Of a stretch of 64,000 nt of DNA, positions 34,994-43,356 are shown in pieces. This stretch comes from Saccharomonospora xinjiangensis XJ-54. Lineage in GTDB: Bacteria; Actinomycetota; Actinomycetes; Mycobacteriales; Pseudonocardiaceae. The stretch lies in NCBI RefSeq assembly GCF_000258175.1, contig NZ_JH636049.1:2209482-2273481 (forward strand). Reading direction: 5' to 3'. The stretch's first letter is position 1; each line of letters begins with the position of its first letter. The notes below the pieces were generated by a model. It saw nothing but the letters and a program-made list of their open reading frames with translations. It was not told the DNA's origin and made no database searches. Position numbers and translations under genes: made by a program.

Positions 34994-36364
34994 TCAGGCG
35001 AAGAACTCGGTCATCCGCTCGGCGAGCTCACGTGCGTCGCTGTTATTGCTGCGCCGCAACGCTTCCTGCCGTAGCGGTTCCATCCGCTTCTTGACCCGCG
35101 CCGACTTGAGTCCCTCCGCGCAGTCCAGCGCCTTGCCGCCGATCTTGGCGCCGTGGTCGATGTCGCCCTCCAGCATGTGGTTGGTGGCCAGCATGCTGAG
35201 GCTGAACGTCTTGCTGCGCGCCATGTCCTCGCCATACGCGTCGGTGGCCCTGCGCAGCGCGGGAATGGCGTAGCGCGTGTGTGAAGGATCGGCGTGCTGC
35301 GCGAGTGTCGTGTGGACCGTACCGATCATCGCGTGAACGTCCGTCTCGTCGAAGAACCGCACCCACGACTCGGCGTTGGCGAGGTCCGCGCGCTGGAACT
35401 CGTCCCTCGTCCTGCCGAGCAGCTTCATCGCCTGGTCGGCGTTGCCCATCATCGCGTACGCCCACGCCTCGTTGGCGCAGAGCACGGCGACCGCCAGCTC
35501 CGAACCGGACTCCTGCGCGGCGAGCTGTCCGAGCTGGAACAACTTCAGTGCGTCGTTCGGCGCGTCCTGGTGCAGGTAGACCCTGCCCATGCGGTACAGG
35601 ATGTTGGCGACGAGAGGGTGGTTGTCGCCCTCCTTCGCGAGTTCGAGCGCCTGCGCGAAGTGGTTGCGCGCCGAATCGACGAGGTCGATGTCGAACGAGG
35701 TCCAGCCCGCCAGGCTGTGCAGGTCTGCCAGCGCGACGTACAGCCGCGACTTGACCTTCTCCGAACCGCTGGCCTGGAGCATCTGCTGCCCCCAGGAGAG
35801 CTGCGCCACCACGGCATCGCGGCAGAAACCGCCGCCGTACTGGTAGTCCAGCGCTCTCAATGCTCTGGTCGCAGCCTCCACCTGGCGAACGTCGGTCATC
35901 CCGATGCGCCCCGGCGCCGGGGTCCTCCCGGGGCTCGACGCCCATGCCGTCGAAGCGGGCCCGAACACGGCGGCCCCCATCGTGACCTGGGCGGCGTGCG
36001 CGAGGAACTTCCGTCGTTTCACGGACTCGTCCTCCTCAGCTTGCTGCTCGTCGCCGTCGCCGACGACCTGGCTCCTCGTGGCCTCGTCGTAGGCGAGACC
36101 CATGTATCCCCTCGGGATGCGGAGGCCCTTCGCGATGCGGGAGAGCACGTCATAGGCCATCACCTGGCGGCCCTTGAGGATCTCCGACACCTCGGACTGT
36201 GACTGACCGGTCATCGCGGCGATCTGACGTTGCGAGATGCCGTGCATCCGCAGCTGCCGGTAAACCTCGCTGATGTTGCGGTTCGCCAGTGCGTCACGCA
36301 TTTCGCGGGCTTCCCAGACCTGGGGATTGATGCGGCTCTGCTTCGCGTCCTCGTTGGCGTTCAT
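34994..36364 (-). CDS. XRE-family regulator with TPR domain
   Basis: 456 residues. The helix-turn-helix lies at residues about 42-90 (SQRQIAAMTGQSQSEVSEILKGRQVMAYDVLSRIAKGL). A segment at about 115-145 (KRRKFLAHAAQVTMGAAVFG) looks like a twin-arginine-type hydrophobic stretch but lies inside a DNA-binding protein, so it is more likely a buried helix. Residues about 160-430 form helical TPR-like repeats that usually bind peptides or partners. The layout matches actinomycete developmental regulators of the NsdA type. A strong GGAGGGG site precedes ATG. It is divergent from a small operon, with a 204-bp shared promoter region. Confidence 0.88.
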   Translation of the reverse strand: MNANEDAKQSRINPQVWEAREMRDALANRNISEVYRQLRMHGISQRQIAAMTGQSQSEVSEILKGRQVMAYDVLSRIAKGLRIPRGYMGLAYDEATRSQVVGDGDEQQAEEDESVKRRKFLAHAAQVTMGAAVFGPASTAWASSPGRTPAPGRIGMTDVRQVEAATRALRALDYQYGGGFCRDAVVAQLSWGQQMLQASGSEKVKSRLYVALADLHSLAGWTSFDIDLVDSARNHFAQALELAKEGDNHPLVANILYRMGRVYLHQDAPNDALKLFQLGQLAAQESGSELAVAVLCANEAWAYAMMGNADQAMKLLGRTRDEFQRADLANAESWVRFFDETDVHAMIGTVHTTLAQHADPSHTRYAIPALRRATDAYGEDMARSKTFSLSMLATNHMLEGDIDHGAKIGGKALDCAEGLKSARVKKRMEPLRQEALRRSNNSDARELAERMTEFFA

Positions 36365-36568
36365 GTCCGCCCCTCCACAGTCCCGTCGGGCGTCGTGTGC
36401 AGCGTAAGCAACGCCTATTCAACCGTGCGAAAGCGAGAAACGGCGCTGTGATCGGTCGGGCCGAACTCCCGCGACCGTTCGGCGTTCCCCTTGAGCCGGT
36501 CGCCGCTCGTGGGCACACCGAGGGTTCTCACGCCACCCTTTTGGCCGCAAGGTAGGGACAGGAGGTAC

Positions 36569-36997
36569 GTGGCCGACCGGACACTGTCCGCAGTCACCAC
36601 CTCCGAGCACACGGCAGAGAAGCAACCGAGAACGCGGGAACCGGCGAAGGACGTGGTGCGCGTGCATTCGATCGCAGCAGGAACTGCTGGGACCGACACG
36701 ATGTCCGCCCGTCCTGCCGGCTCCGAAGAACTCACGCGCCGGGCCATCACGCCGCCGAGCAGGACAACTCAGCCCTACCTCGACTCGGGACGACGTCACG
36801 AAGGCGGCAAGGTGGTCTGGCGCGTGCAGTGCGGTGACCTGATCAACCGTGAACGGTGCGTCACGGTGCACGTGGAAGACGGCGAGGTGATCCTCGTCGG
36901 ACCGCCAGGTGAGACGGCACGATTGTCGCTCGGCCAGCTCGGGCAACTCCAGAACGCACTGAACGAAGCCGCCGAGTTGGCGCGAAGGCGACGGTGA
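36569..36997 (+). CDS. Small conserved protein divergent from XRE regulator
   Basis: 142 residues from GTG at 36569, chosen because a full AGGAGG Shine-Dalgarno sequence lies 3-8 nt before it. Other in-frame candidates are GTG at 36662 and ATG at 36701. The N-terminal half is polar and probably disordered. The C-terminal 60 residues are conserved-looking and beta-rich (WRVQCGDLINRERCVTVHVE, then PPGETARLSLGQLGQLQNAL). I do not recognise a family with an assigned function. It ends 7 bp before the Cys-rich gene, forming an operon divergent from the XRE-TPR regulator. Confidence 0.68.
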   Translation: MADRTLSAVTTSEHTAEKQPRTREPAKDVVRVHSIAAGTAGTDTMSARPAGSEELTRRAITPPSRTTQPYLDSGRRHEGGKVVWRVQCGDLINRERCVTVHVEDGEVILVGPPGETARLSLGQLGQLQNALNEAAELARRRR

Positions 36998-37004
36998 GGG
37001 CCAA

Positions 37005-37430
37005 GTGGACCAGATACTCGGGCAGGTGCTGCGCAACGCGGTGTGGGAACGACTCGACATGCTCGCCGACCTCGCCCACGAGGCCGACTCCCCCGCGTTG
37101 CTTTCGGCCGCGCGCTCCGAGCTGCCCCGGCTCACGCAGGGCTGGCGCGTGATGCTCTCGGCTCACGAACCCGACGAACGGGGCGACTGCCCGACCTGCT
37201 CCACCCGCTGGCACCGGTGCAAGGCGCCGTGTTCCGTGTGGCAGGTGGCTCACGACCACCTTGTCGCCGGTGGTCTCGCCCACTTCCAGGACTCCCGCCG
37301 GGTGCGGCGCCTGCGCAGGACGGCAGGCACGGCCGCGACGGGCTCCTCCGTTCCCGACCAGACCTCGGCGAGGCGGTCGGCTGCCTCTCCGACCGGCAGG
37401 CACGCCCTCACGGGAGGTACCGGCCGGTGA
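37005..37430 (+). CDS. Small Cys/His-rich (zinc-knuckle-like) protein
   Basis: 141 residues from a GTG start 7 bp after the previous stop. The helical N terminus (VLRNAVWERLDMLADLAHEA) is followed by a compact C-x2-C-x4-H-x2-C-x3-C motif (CPTCSTRWHRCKAPC) likely to bind zinc, then a HDHLVAGGLAHFQDSRRVRRLRR stretch and a disordered basic tail. Similar small proteins accompany XRE-TPR regulators in Pseudonocardiaceae, in my recollection. The function is unknown, and a nucleic-acid or protein-binding role is inferred from the knuckle and basic tail. Confidence 0.68.
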   Translation: MDQILGQVLRNAVWERLDMLADLAHEADSPALLSAARSELPRLTQGWRVMLSAHEPDERGDCPTCSTRWHRCKAPCSVWQVAHDHLVAGGLAHFQDSRRVRRLRRTAGTAATGSSVPDQTSARRSAASPTGRHALTGGTGR

Positions 37431-37791
37431 CGCGAGCTTCCTTCCCCCGAATCTCCGCCCTACGGCGGACACCGGCGCCGGCGGCCGGGTCGTACGTACC
37501 CCCGAGCGTGACGAACTCGGCCGCCGGTTCCCCCACGATCGGCACCGCAGGCTGAGCTGCCCGCCTCCGCCGATCGCGACAACTCCACATCACACACCGC
37601 GAGTTCCCCGCCCGTGGTGCGGCCCCGATACTCCGCGGGCCGGTGCCGATGCACTCCCCCCTCCCCCCGACCGGCACCGGCCCGCGGCCCCATATACGTC
37701 CTACTTCCTCTACCGCGCAAGGCATTCACTCGACGGTGAACGCCATTCCGGACACGATAAAGTCGCTGGCCTGCACAGCAAGGAGCACGAC
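37431..37791. other. 361-bp intergenic region before TetR gene
   Basis: No convincing gene is present. The TetR reading frame stays open through it, but composition and lack of a start with a ribosome site argue against an extension. A C-rich tract lies near 37640-37680. The promoter of the TetR gene probably lies at the right end, where GATAAA (37756-37761) could serve as a -10 box. Confidence 0.6.
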
Positions 37792-38430
37792 GTGTCCGAG
37801 AATCGCACGGTGACACAGGCCGAGACCACACCACTTCGCAGGCAGCCCGTTCAGCAGCGCAGTGCGAAGCGGGTCGAGCGAATGCTCGACGCGAGTGCCG
37901 AACTGCTCGACGAGGTCGGCTACGAGGGGTTGACGACCACCCTCATCGCCAAGCGGGCCGGGGTGGCAGTCGGTTCGCTCTACCAGTTCTTCCCCGACAA
38001 GCGTGCGGTCGTGCAGGCTTTGACACAGCGCAATCTCGAACGCTTCGTGACGGCCGTCAACGAGCGGCTCGAAACTCTCGATGCCAGCAACTGGTGGGAC
38101 ATCGTCGATTCGCTTCTGGACATCTACCTCGTCATGCACCGCGAAGCTCCAGGGTTTTCCAAGGTGCATTTCGGCGATGTGGTCGATCCGCAACTGCTCG
38201 ACGAACGCCGCACCAACAACCGCGTGATCGTCGATGCGCTCGCGGAGTTGATCAGCGCTCAGGTGCGACTGTCGAAAGAGGAGATCGTGCTGCCCATCTC
38301 CATCGCCGTCGAGGCGGCGGACGGGCTGCTCGACCACGCCTTCCGCCTCGACCCCCACGGCGACCCCACCGTCATCGACGAGGCCAAAACGATGATCAAG
38401 TGCTACCTCGCGGAGAGGTTCGGCGAGTGA
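37792..38430 (+). CDS. TetR/AcrR family transcriptional regulator
   Basis: 212 residues from GTG at 37792, with AAGGAG 7 nt upstream. The DNA-binding domain spans about 20-75: RVERMLDASAELLDEVGYEG, then the helix-turn-helix TTTLIAKRAGVAVGSLYQFF followed by PDKRAVV. The C-terminal ligand domain (about 85-205) has no assigned subfamily. The convergent neighbour encodes a reductase-like protein whose stop lies 3 bp away. TetR proteins usually control a divergent or following gene, so the target is not evident here, and the regulator may act on itself. Confidence 0.9.
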   Translation: MSENRTVTQAETTPLRRQPVQQRSAKRVERMLDASAELLDEVGYEGLTTTLIAKRAGVAVGSLYQFFPDKRAVVQALTQRNLERFVTAVNERLETLDASNWWDIVDSLLDIYLVMHREAPGFSKVHFGDVVDPQLLDERRTNNRVIVDALAELISAQVRLSKEEIVLPISIAVEAADGLLDHAFRLDPHGDPTVIDEAKTMIKCYLAERFGE

Positions 38431-38433
38431 TCG

Positions 38434-39006
38434 TCACCTGATCCGGTAGCGCAAGTGGTTCACCGCGGAGTCGAAGACCCTCGACTCGACGAGTTCCATG
38501 TCGAGCCGCTTGTCGAGCGACGGGAACAGCGGAGTGCCTCCCCCGAGCACGACGGGGTGCACGAACAACCAGTACTCGTCGATCAGGTTCTCGCGGACGA
38601 ACGTGGACACGATGTCCGATCCGCCGAAGAGCACCAGATCCCCGCCCTGCTGCCCCTTCAGTTCGGCGACCGCGCCTGCGACGTCCTCGGAGACCACCGT
38701 GGTGTTCCAGTCCGCCTCGCACAGCGTCGTCGAGAACACGTACTTGGGCATGGGCTTCCAGATCTCGGAGAACCGCAGATCGAGTTCGGTGGCTCCCGGG
38801 TACCGGCGAGGGTCGGGCCAGTATGCGGCCATGCCCTCGTAGACCTTGCGCCCGTAGAGCATGGCTCCCATGCCTGCGGCCTGCTCGACGGCGAAGGTGT
38901 TCAACTCCCTCTCGTATGTGGTCCAGTCGAACTCGCCGTTCGGCCCCGCGACGTAGCCGTCGAGCGAAACCTGCATCCACAGCTTGAGCTTGCGTGCAGC
39001 GGCCAT
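38434..39006 (-). CDS. Dihydrofolate reductase-family (RibD C-terminal-like) protein
   Basis: 190 residues. The RibD_C/DHFR fold is visible in KLWMQVSLDGYVAGPNGEFDW, GAMLYGRKVYEGMAAYW, GGDLVLFGGSDIVSTFVRENLIDEYWL and VHPVVLGGGTPLF. This subfamily (YyaP/YwjB-like) is widespread, and its substrate is usually not known; it is not the essential FolA. An AGGAGG site lies about 9 nt before ATG. It converges on the TetR gene with only 3 bp between stops and is followed on the same strand by the alanine-racemase-fold gene after starting 68 bp upstream of none of its own partners. Confidence 0.87.
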   Translation of the reverse strand: MAAARKLKLWMQVSLDGYVAGPNGEFDWTTYERELNTFAVEQAAGMGAMLYGRKVYEGMAAYWPDPRRYPGATELDLRFSEIWKPMPKYVFSTTLCEADWNTTVVSEDVAGAVAELKGQQGGDLVLFGGSDIVSTFVRENLIDEYWLFVHPVVLGGGTPLFPSLDKRLDMELVESRVFDSAVNHLRYRIR

Positions 39007-39074
39007 GAGTCCTGTCCTCCTCGGGAATCGGTGTTCACCCGGATCGACAACCCCATGGAGCCGAACTCATCGGC

Positions 39075-40253
39075 TCAGCCGAAGAAGTGACCCTCGCCAC
39101 GATAGGTCGGCACCGTACGGACGATCCGGTCGCCCGACACGAGGTGGTACCGGGGGAAATGCTCGGCCAGCTCGCCTGCCTTCGCGTGCCGGAACCACAC
39201 CCGGTCGCCGGGCACGAGCCGTCGCGCGGCACGTCCGGTGACGGGCGTCTGCACCTCACCGGCGCCCTCCAGCGTGAGCAGCCGCAGTCCGGGCGGCAGG
39301 TAAGGCGAGGGCAGCCGCGACGCTTCGGCCTGCCCCGACGCGGTGTATCCGCCTGCGGCGAGTGTGGCGATTCTCCGGCTCGGTCTGCGCACGACGGACA
39401 GGGCGAACAGTGCGGCAGGTCGAGGTGAGAAGTGCCGGTACCGAGCGAACAGTGTGGGCCCCAGCAGTCCGGAGCCTGCTGCGACCTCGGTGACGGAACC
39501 GTCCGTACGGGTGAACTCCAGGCTGCCTGTGCCACCGCCATTGACGAATTCCAGCTCCGCCACCGCCCGCACGGCGTCCACCACTGCGGGCCGACGCCGT
39601 GCCAGCTCGGCGGCCGAGTGCCGCTGCATCCAGCGCACCGCGGCGCCCCGCAACCCGGTGTCGTCGTCCTGCAACCCGGAGATCTGCCCCTCATAACCCA
39701 TCACCCCGGCAAGCCGGAAGCCCGGCCGGTCGGTGATGTGCCTTGCGAGCTGGGCTGCCTGCGCGGGCGAGAACACCGGCGACCTGCGAGTACCGATGTG
39801 CAGGCCGGGCAAAGGCCGCCACGACGCGTCGAATTCGAGGCACACCCGGAGTTCGGGATGGCCGGGGCCGAGAGCCGCGTCGATGAGGTCAAGTTGTGCG
39901 GGCGAATCGACCATCACCGTGATCGCCCCGCGGGCGGACTCGTCGGCGGCGAGCGCACGCAGTGCCGCCCGGTCCACGGTGGGGTATCCCACCACGATGT
40001 CGTCGCTCGTTCCCTCACCGAACAGCCACAACGCCTCTGCGAGCGTGTAGCAGAGCAGTCCCGAGAAGCCCGGCCGAGCCAGCACCCGCGAAAGCAGCGC
40101 GCGACAGCGCACCGATTTGCTCGCGACGCGAATGGGCAGCCCCCCGGCACGTCGTGCGAGGTCGTCGGCGTTGGCGTCGAAGGCGTCGAGATCCACCACG
40201 GCGAGCGGCGGATCGAGATCGCGGGTCGCCCGGTCGTACTGGGTCGCGGACAT
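39075..40253 (-). CDS. PLP-dependent amino acid aldolase/deaminase (D-threonine aldolase-like, alanine racemase fold)
   Basis: 392 residues from ATG at 40253. The N-terminal PLP barrel contains IRVASKSVRC, where Lys46 should form the internal aldimine, followed by GYPTVDRAALRAL, GYEGQISGL and VNGGGTGSLEF. The C-terminal beta domain ends in GDRVWFRHAKAGELAEHFPRYHL, in which histidines bind a divalent metal in D-threonine/D-serine enzymes. The reaction is likely cleavage or deamination of a D-hydroxy amino acid. It is divergent from the lactone oxidase gene by 72 bp, a pairing that recurs in actinomycetes and suggests a joint pathway. Confidence 0.88.
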   Translation of the reverse strand: MSATQYDRATRDLDPPLAVVDLDAFDANADDLARRAGGLPIRVASKSVRCRALLSRVLARPGFSGLLCYTLAEALWLFGEGTSDDIVVGYPTVDRAALRALAADESARGAITVMVDSPAQLDLIDAALGPGHPELRVCLEFDASWRPLPGLHIGTRRSPVFSPAQAAQLARHITDRPGFRLAGVMGYEGQISGLQDDDTGLRGAAVRWMQRHSAAELARRRPAVVDAVRAVAELEFVNGGGTGSLEFTRTDGSVTEVAAGSGLLGPTLFARYRHFSPRPAALFALSVVRRPSRRIATLAAGGYTASGQAEASRLPSPYLPPGLRLLTLEGAGEVQTPVTGRAARRLVPGDRVWFRHAKAGELAEHFPRYHLVSGDRIVRTVPTYRGEGHFFG

Positions 40254-40325
40254 GGAGTTCACCCGCCGAACGGTACGACAGGAGTCTTGAAAACGCGAAT
40301 GTTGTTCACCTAACGTGTCGGCAAC

Positions 40326-41654
40326 GTGAGGGAGGTCCAGGTGACACCGTGGACGAATTGGGCGGGAACCGCACACGCACGGCCCCGCCGGGTCCATCGC
40401 CCCGCCGACACCGACGAGGTTCGTGCGGTCGTCGCCGACGTGGCCGAGCGCGGTAGCCGGGTGCGGCCCATCGGCAGCGGCCACTCCTTCAGCCCCATCG
40501 CCGCGACCGATCGCGGTTGCGATGCGCTCGACCTCGGCAGCCTCACCGGCGTGGTCTCGGCCGACGCCGAGGCCGGGCTCGTCACCGTGAGAGCGGGCAC
40601 CACGCTGCGCGATCTCAACGCGGCACTCGACGTCCTCGGCCTCGCGCTGACCAACCTGGGCGACATCGACGCGCAGACGATCGCGGGTGCGATCTCCACG
40701 GGAACCCACGGGACCGGAGCCGCCTTCGGAGGACTCGCGACGCAGGTGGCAGCACTCGAACTGGTCACGGCTGACGGGTCCGTCGTCCGCTGTTCGCCGG
40801 ACGAACACCCATCCCTTTTCGACGCCGCTCGCGTCGGGCTCGGAGCGCTCGGTGTCATCACCTCCGTGACGCTGCGCTGCGAGCCGAGCTTCGTGTTGGA
40901 GGCGCTGGAGGGGCCACAGCCCATCGACCGCGTGCTTGCCGACTTCCACGAACTCGCCGACACCGAGGACCACTTCGAGTTCTACTGGTTCCCCTACGGC
41001 CGCAACGCGCTGGTCAAGCGCAACACGCGACGGCCGACCGGTACGCGGGCTCGCCCGCTGTCGGCGGCGCGGCAGTTCCTCGACTACACCGTCATGGAGA
41101 ACGCGGCGTTCGGTGGTCTCTGCCGCCTCGGCAGGGCCGTGCCGCGGCTCGTCCCCTCGCTCGGAGCGCTCGCCTCCTCTGTGCTGTCCACCCGCCACTA
41201 CAGCGACACGTCCCACCGGGTGTTCGCCACCAACCGGGCGGTGCGGTTCGTGGAGTCGGAGTACGCCGTGCCCCGCGAGTCGGCACTCGACGTGCTCGAT
41301 GAACTACGGGCACTGGTCACCCGGCTGCGGCATCCCGTGGCCTTCCCCGTGGAGGTCAGGGTCGCGGCCGCCGACGATGTCTGGCTGTCCACCGCATACG
41401 GAAGGGACTCGGCGTACATCGCCGTCCACCAGTACGTCGGCATGCCGTACGAGGAGTACTTCGCCGGATTCGCCGAGATCGCCGACGCCGTGGGCGGACG
41501 GCCGCACTGGGGAAAGATGCACGCCCTCGACGCCGAAAGGCTGCGTGACCTCTACCCGAGATTCGACGACTTCCGGCGGGTGAGGGCCGGACTCGATCCG
41601 CACGGCGTTTTCGCCAACGCCTACCTCGACCGCGTTCTCGGCCCCGTGGGCTGA
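40326..41654 (+). CDS. D-arabinono-1,4-lactone/L-gulonolactone oxidase-like flavoprotein
   Basis: 442 residues from GTG at 40326; GTG at 40341 is also possible. The FAD-binding PCMH domain (about 15-185) has WTNWAGTAHARP, RPIGSGHSFSPIAATD (His53 aligns with the flavin-linking histidine of gulonolactone and alditol oxidases) and GAISTGTHGTG. The ALO C-terminal domain ends in HWGKMHALDAERLRDLYPRFDDFRRVRAGLDPHG-type sequence (key residues H-W-G-K). The enzyme oxidises sugar lactones or polyols using oxygen or another acceptor. The substrate is not fixed by sequence. The stop overlaps a palindrome shared with the convergent gene. Confidence 0.9.
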   Translation: MREVQVTPWTNWAGTAHARPRRVHRPADTDEVRAVVADVAERGSRVRPIGSGHSFSPIAATDRGCDALDLGSLTGVVSADAEAGLVTVRAGTTLRDLNAALDVLGLALTNLGDIDAQTIAGAISTGTHGTGAAFGGLATQVAALELVTADGSVVRCSPDEHPSLFDAARVGLGALGVITSVTLRCEPSFVLEALEGPQPIDRVLADFHELADTEDHFEFYWFPYGRNALVKRNTRRPTGTRARPLSAARQFLDYTVMENAAFGGLCRLGRAVPRLVPSLGALASSVLSTRHYSDTSHRVFATNRAVRFVESEYAVPRESALDVLDELRALVTRLRHPVAFPVEVRVAAADDVWLSTAYGRDSAYIAVHQYVGMPYEEYFAGFAEIADAVGGRPHWGKMHALDAERLRDLYPRFDDFRRVRAGLDPHGVFANAYLDRVLGPVG

Positions 41655-41662
41655 GCGCTCAG
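41651..41662. other. Palindrome that supplies both convergent stop codons
   Basis: CTGAGCGCTCAG is a perfect 12-bp palindrome. It contains the TGA of the oxidase gene (41652-41654) on the plus strand and the TGA of the convergent oxidoreductase (41659-41661) on the minus strand. It is too short to be a strong terminator. Confidence 0.9.
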
Positions 41663-42321
41663 AGCCGTTCCAGCGCCTCGGCCACGGGCGTGTTGCCGGA
41701 CGTCAGCTCCAGCGTGCGGCCGTAGGTGGTGGTGTCGGCGACCAGAAGGCGCACGACCTCGGCGACGTCGTCCCTCGGAACGTCCGACCTCGGCACCGAG
41801 TTCGCGAGGTGCACAAGGCCGGTGCCGGGCTCGTCGGTGAGACGACCTGGGCGCAGGATGGTCCAGTCGAGGTCGCGGTCTCGAAGGTCCCGCTCAGCGG
41901 CGCCCTTGGCCCGCAGGTAGGCCGCGAACACCTCACCGAGTCGGGCCTCGGCTTCGGCGTCGATCTCGTCGCCCGCACCCATCGAGCTGATCTGCACGAA
42001 CCGGCGAACCCCCGCGCGTTCGGCGGCCTCCGCGAACAGCACCGCCGCCGCCTTGTCCACCGTCTCCTTGCGCGTCACACCGCTACCCGGTCCCGCGCCC
42101 GCGGCGAAGACGGCCGCGTCGGCACCGGCGAGCACCTCCGCGACCTCATCGACGGTCGCGCTCTCCAGATCGAGGGCCACCGGCTCAGCACTGCGCTCCC
42201 GTAGATCACCGGCCTGCCCCGGATCGCGGATGATGCCGACGGCCGCGTCGCCGTTCGCGGCGAGCAGGTGCTCGAGACGCAACGCGATCTTGCCGTGTCC
42301 TCCGGCGATGACGACTCGCAT
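41659..42321 (-). CDS. Atypical SDR / NAD(P)H-binding protein
   Basis: 220 residues. The dinucleotide motif is GGHGKIA at the N terminus, followed by GIIRDPGQAGDL, VAEVLAGADAAVFAAGAGPGSG, FVQISSMGAGD and DLDWTILRPGRLTDEPGTG, as in NmrA/YwnB-like atypical short-chain dehydrogenases. The active-site Tyr-x3-Lys is replaced by AYLRAKGAAE, which retains a Tyr-x3-Lys-like pair (Y and K four residues apart). Members act as NADPH sensors or isomerases. It converges on the lactone oxidase with 4 bp between stops and is followed on the same strand by no close partner. Confidence 0.86.
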   Translation of the reverse strand: MRVVIAGGHGKIALRLEHLLAANGDAAVGIIRDPGQAGDLRERSAEPVALDLESATVDEVAEVLAGADAAVFAAGAGPGSGVTRKETVDKAAAVLFAEAAERAGVRRFVQISSMGAGDEIDAEAEARLGEVFAAYLRAKGAAERDLRDRDLDWTILRPGRLTDEPGTGLVHLANSVPRSDVPRDDVAEVVRLLVADTTTYGRTLELTSGNTPVAEALERL

Positions 42322-42369
42322 GGCACCGAGGCTAGCCCTTGCGCGGAACCCGTCGCAGCGGGAGCGGGT

Positions 42370-43119
42370 TCAGGCGATCGAACCCGCGGCCTCGCAGGCG
42401 AGCAGCCGCTCGTAGGCGACCTCGTGAACCCAGCGCCACACCTCGTCGTCGCCGAGTTCGAGACGCTCGTCGGCACAGTTGAGGTCGAGGTCCACCTTCG
42501 CGTTCTCGTCCGCCGCCACGATGCCGAGGCCGTACATCCTGGCCCTCGGCAGGCAGTTGTCCACGTAGTCATGGCTCACGGTGGCCGAGGTGGGCAGCAC
42601 CATCGCGGCCTCGCCGTAGCGCGCGAACGGCACCGTGGCCGCCATGCCGGTCCGCCAGTGTCGTGCCACGGCGAGCACACCGGCGATGTGAACGGCAGGC
42701 ATGGGCGCGACTTTGGAGAACTCGGGCCAGGTCCAGGTGGCCACGGTGGCCCTGTCGGTGACGGGACGGAGGCCCGTCGCGATGCGCTCGGCGTGCACTT
42801 CCGGCCGCAGCCTCGCCACCACGAAGACACGCCGTCCGAACAGCGTCGTCTGCGGGAGCACGGTCCCCTGCCAGCCGAGCAGCGGAGCGGACCGCTTCGC
42901 CAGGTCGGCGGGGTCGGCGGGTAGTTCGAGAGTGGGGCCGACACGACCGGAGATCGACCGAACGCCGTTCGATCCACTCGTTGTCGCGGTCTGCCCGGGT
43001 GGTACCGCCACGAAGTCCGCCTCCCTGATGTCCGCCTGTGTGTGACGCGGTGCCGTGTCGAAAACGGCACGTGACTTGAGTACCAGCGCAAACGGGCCGC
43101 GTCTGCGCTCACAGCCCAC
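42370..43119 (-). CDS. Conserved hypothetical protein
   Basis: 249 residues from GTG at 43119. The start is uncertain, as the first 35 residues are poorly conserved in appearance. The C-terminal 130 residues look like a compact domain (MPAVHIAGVLAVARHWRTGM, SHDYVDNCLPRARMYGLGIV, then an acidic DVDLDLNCADERLELGDDEVW-like segment with key Asp/Glu residues). I do not recognise the family. It stops 48 bp upstream of the SDR start on the same strand, so the two could be co-transcribed. A 237-bp divergent region with a palindrome separates it from the citE-like gene. Confidence 0.62.
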   Translation of the reverse strand: MGCERRRGPFALVLKSRAVFDTAPRHTQADIREADFVAVPPGQTATTSGSNGVRSISGRVGPTLELPADPADLAKRSAPLLGWQGTVLPQTTLFGRRVFVVARLRPEVHAERIATGLRPVTDRATVATWTWPEFSKVAPMPAVHIAGVLAVARHWRTGMAATVPFARYGEAAMVLPTSATVSHDYVDNCLPRARMYGLGIVAADENAKVDLDLNCADERLELGDDEVWRWVHEVAYERLLACEAAGSIA

Positions 43120-43273
43120 ACCTGCGATCGGCGGCGCCCAACGGTCGGTGATCGGTCGGTGGGCGGTTCGGCGACTTCGGTCGAGCGGTGCGGCCGTATG
43201 GGTGATGTGCGGCCGAGCGGTCGGATGCCGGGTTCGGCGGTGCGGTGAACCGCCGCAGGCCGGTCAGCCCCGG

Positions 43274-43287
43274 CCGCAGGCCTGCGG
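43274..43287. promoter_or_regulatory. 14-bp palindrome upstream of CitE-like gene
   Basis: CCGCAGGCCTGCGG is a perfect 14-bp palindrome 69 bp before the GTG start of the CitE-like gene, in a divergent promoter region of 237 bp. It could be a regulator site, but GC-rich DNA makes chance occurrence likely. Confidence 0.35.
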
Positions 43288-43356
43288 TCGCGTCGTAGGG
43301 TTAACGGGGAGCGGCGAGGCCGCCCCTTCAGCCCCACCCGGCACGAGGAGGACCAC

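Noticed and set aside
37261..37791. Long N-terminal extension of the TetR regulator at 37.8 kb
   Set aside because: It overlaps the Cys-rich gene in another frame and is Pro/Arg-rich. A GTG with AAGGAG at 37792 gives a normal TetR length.
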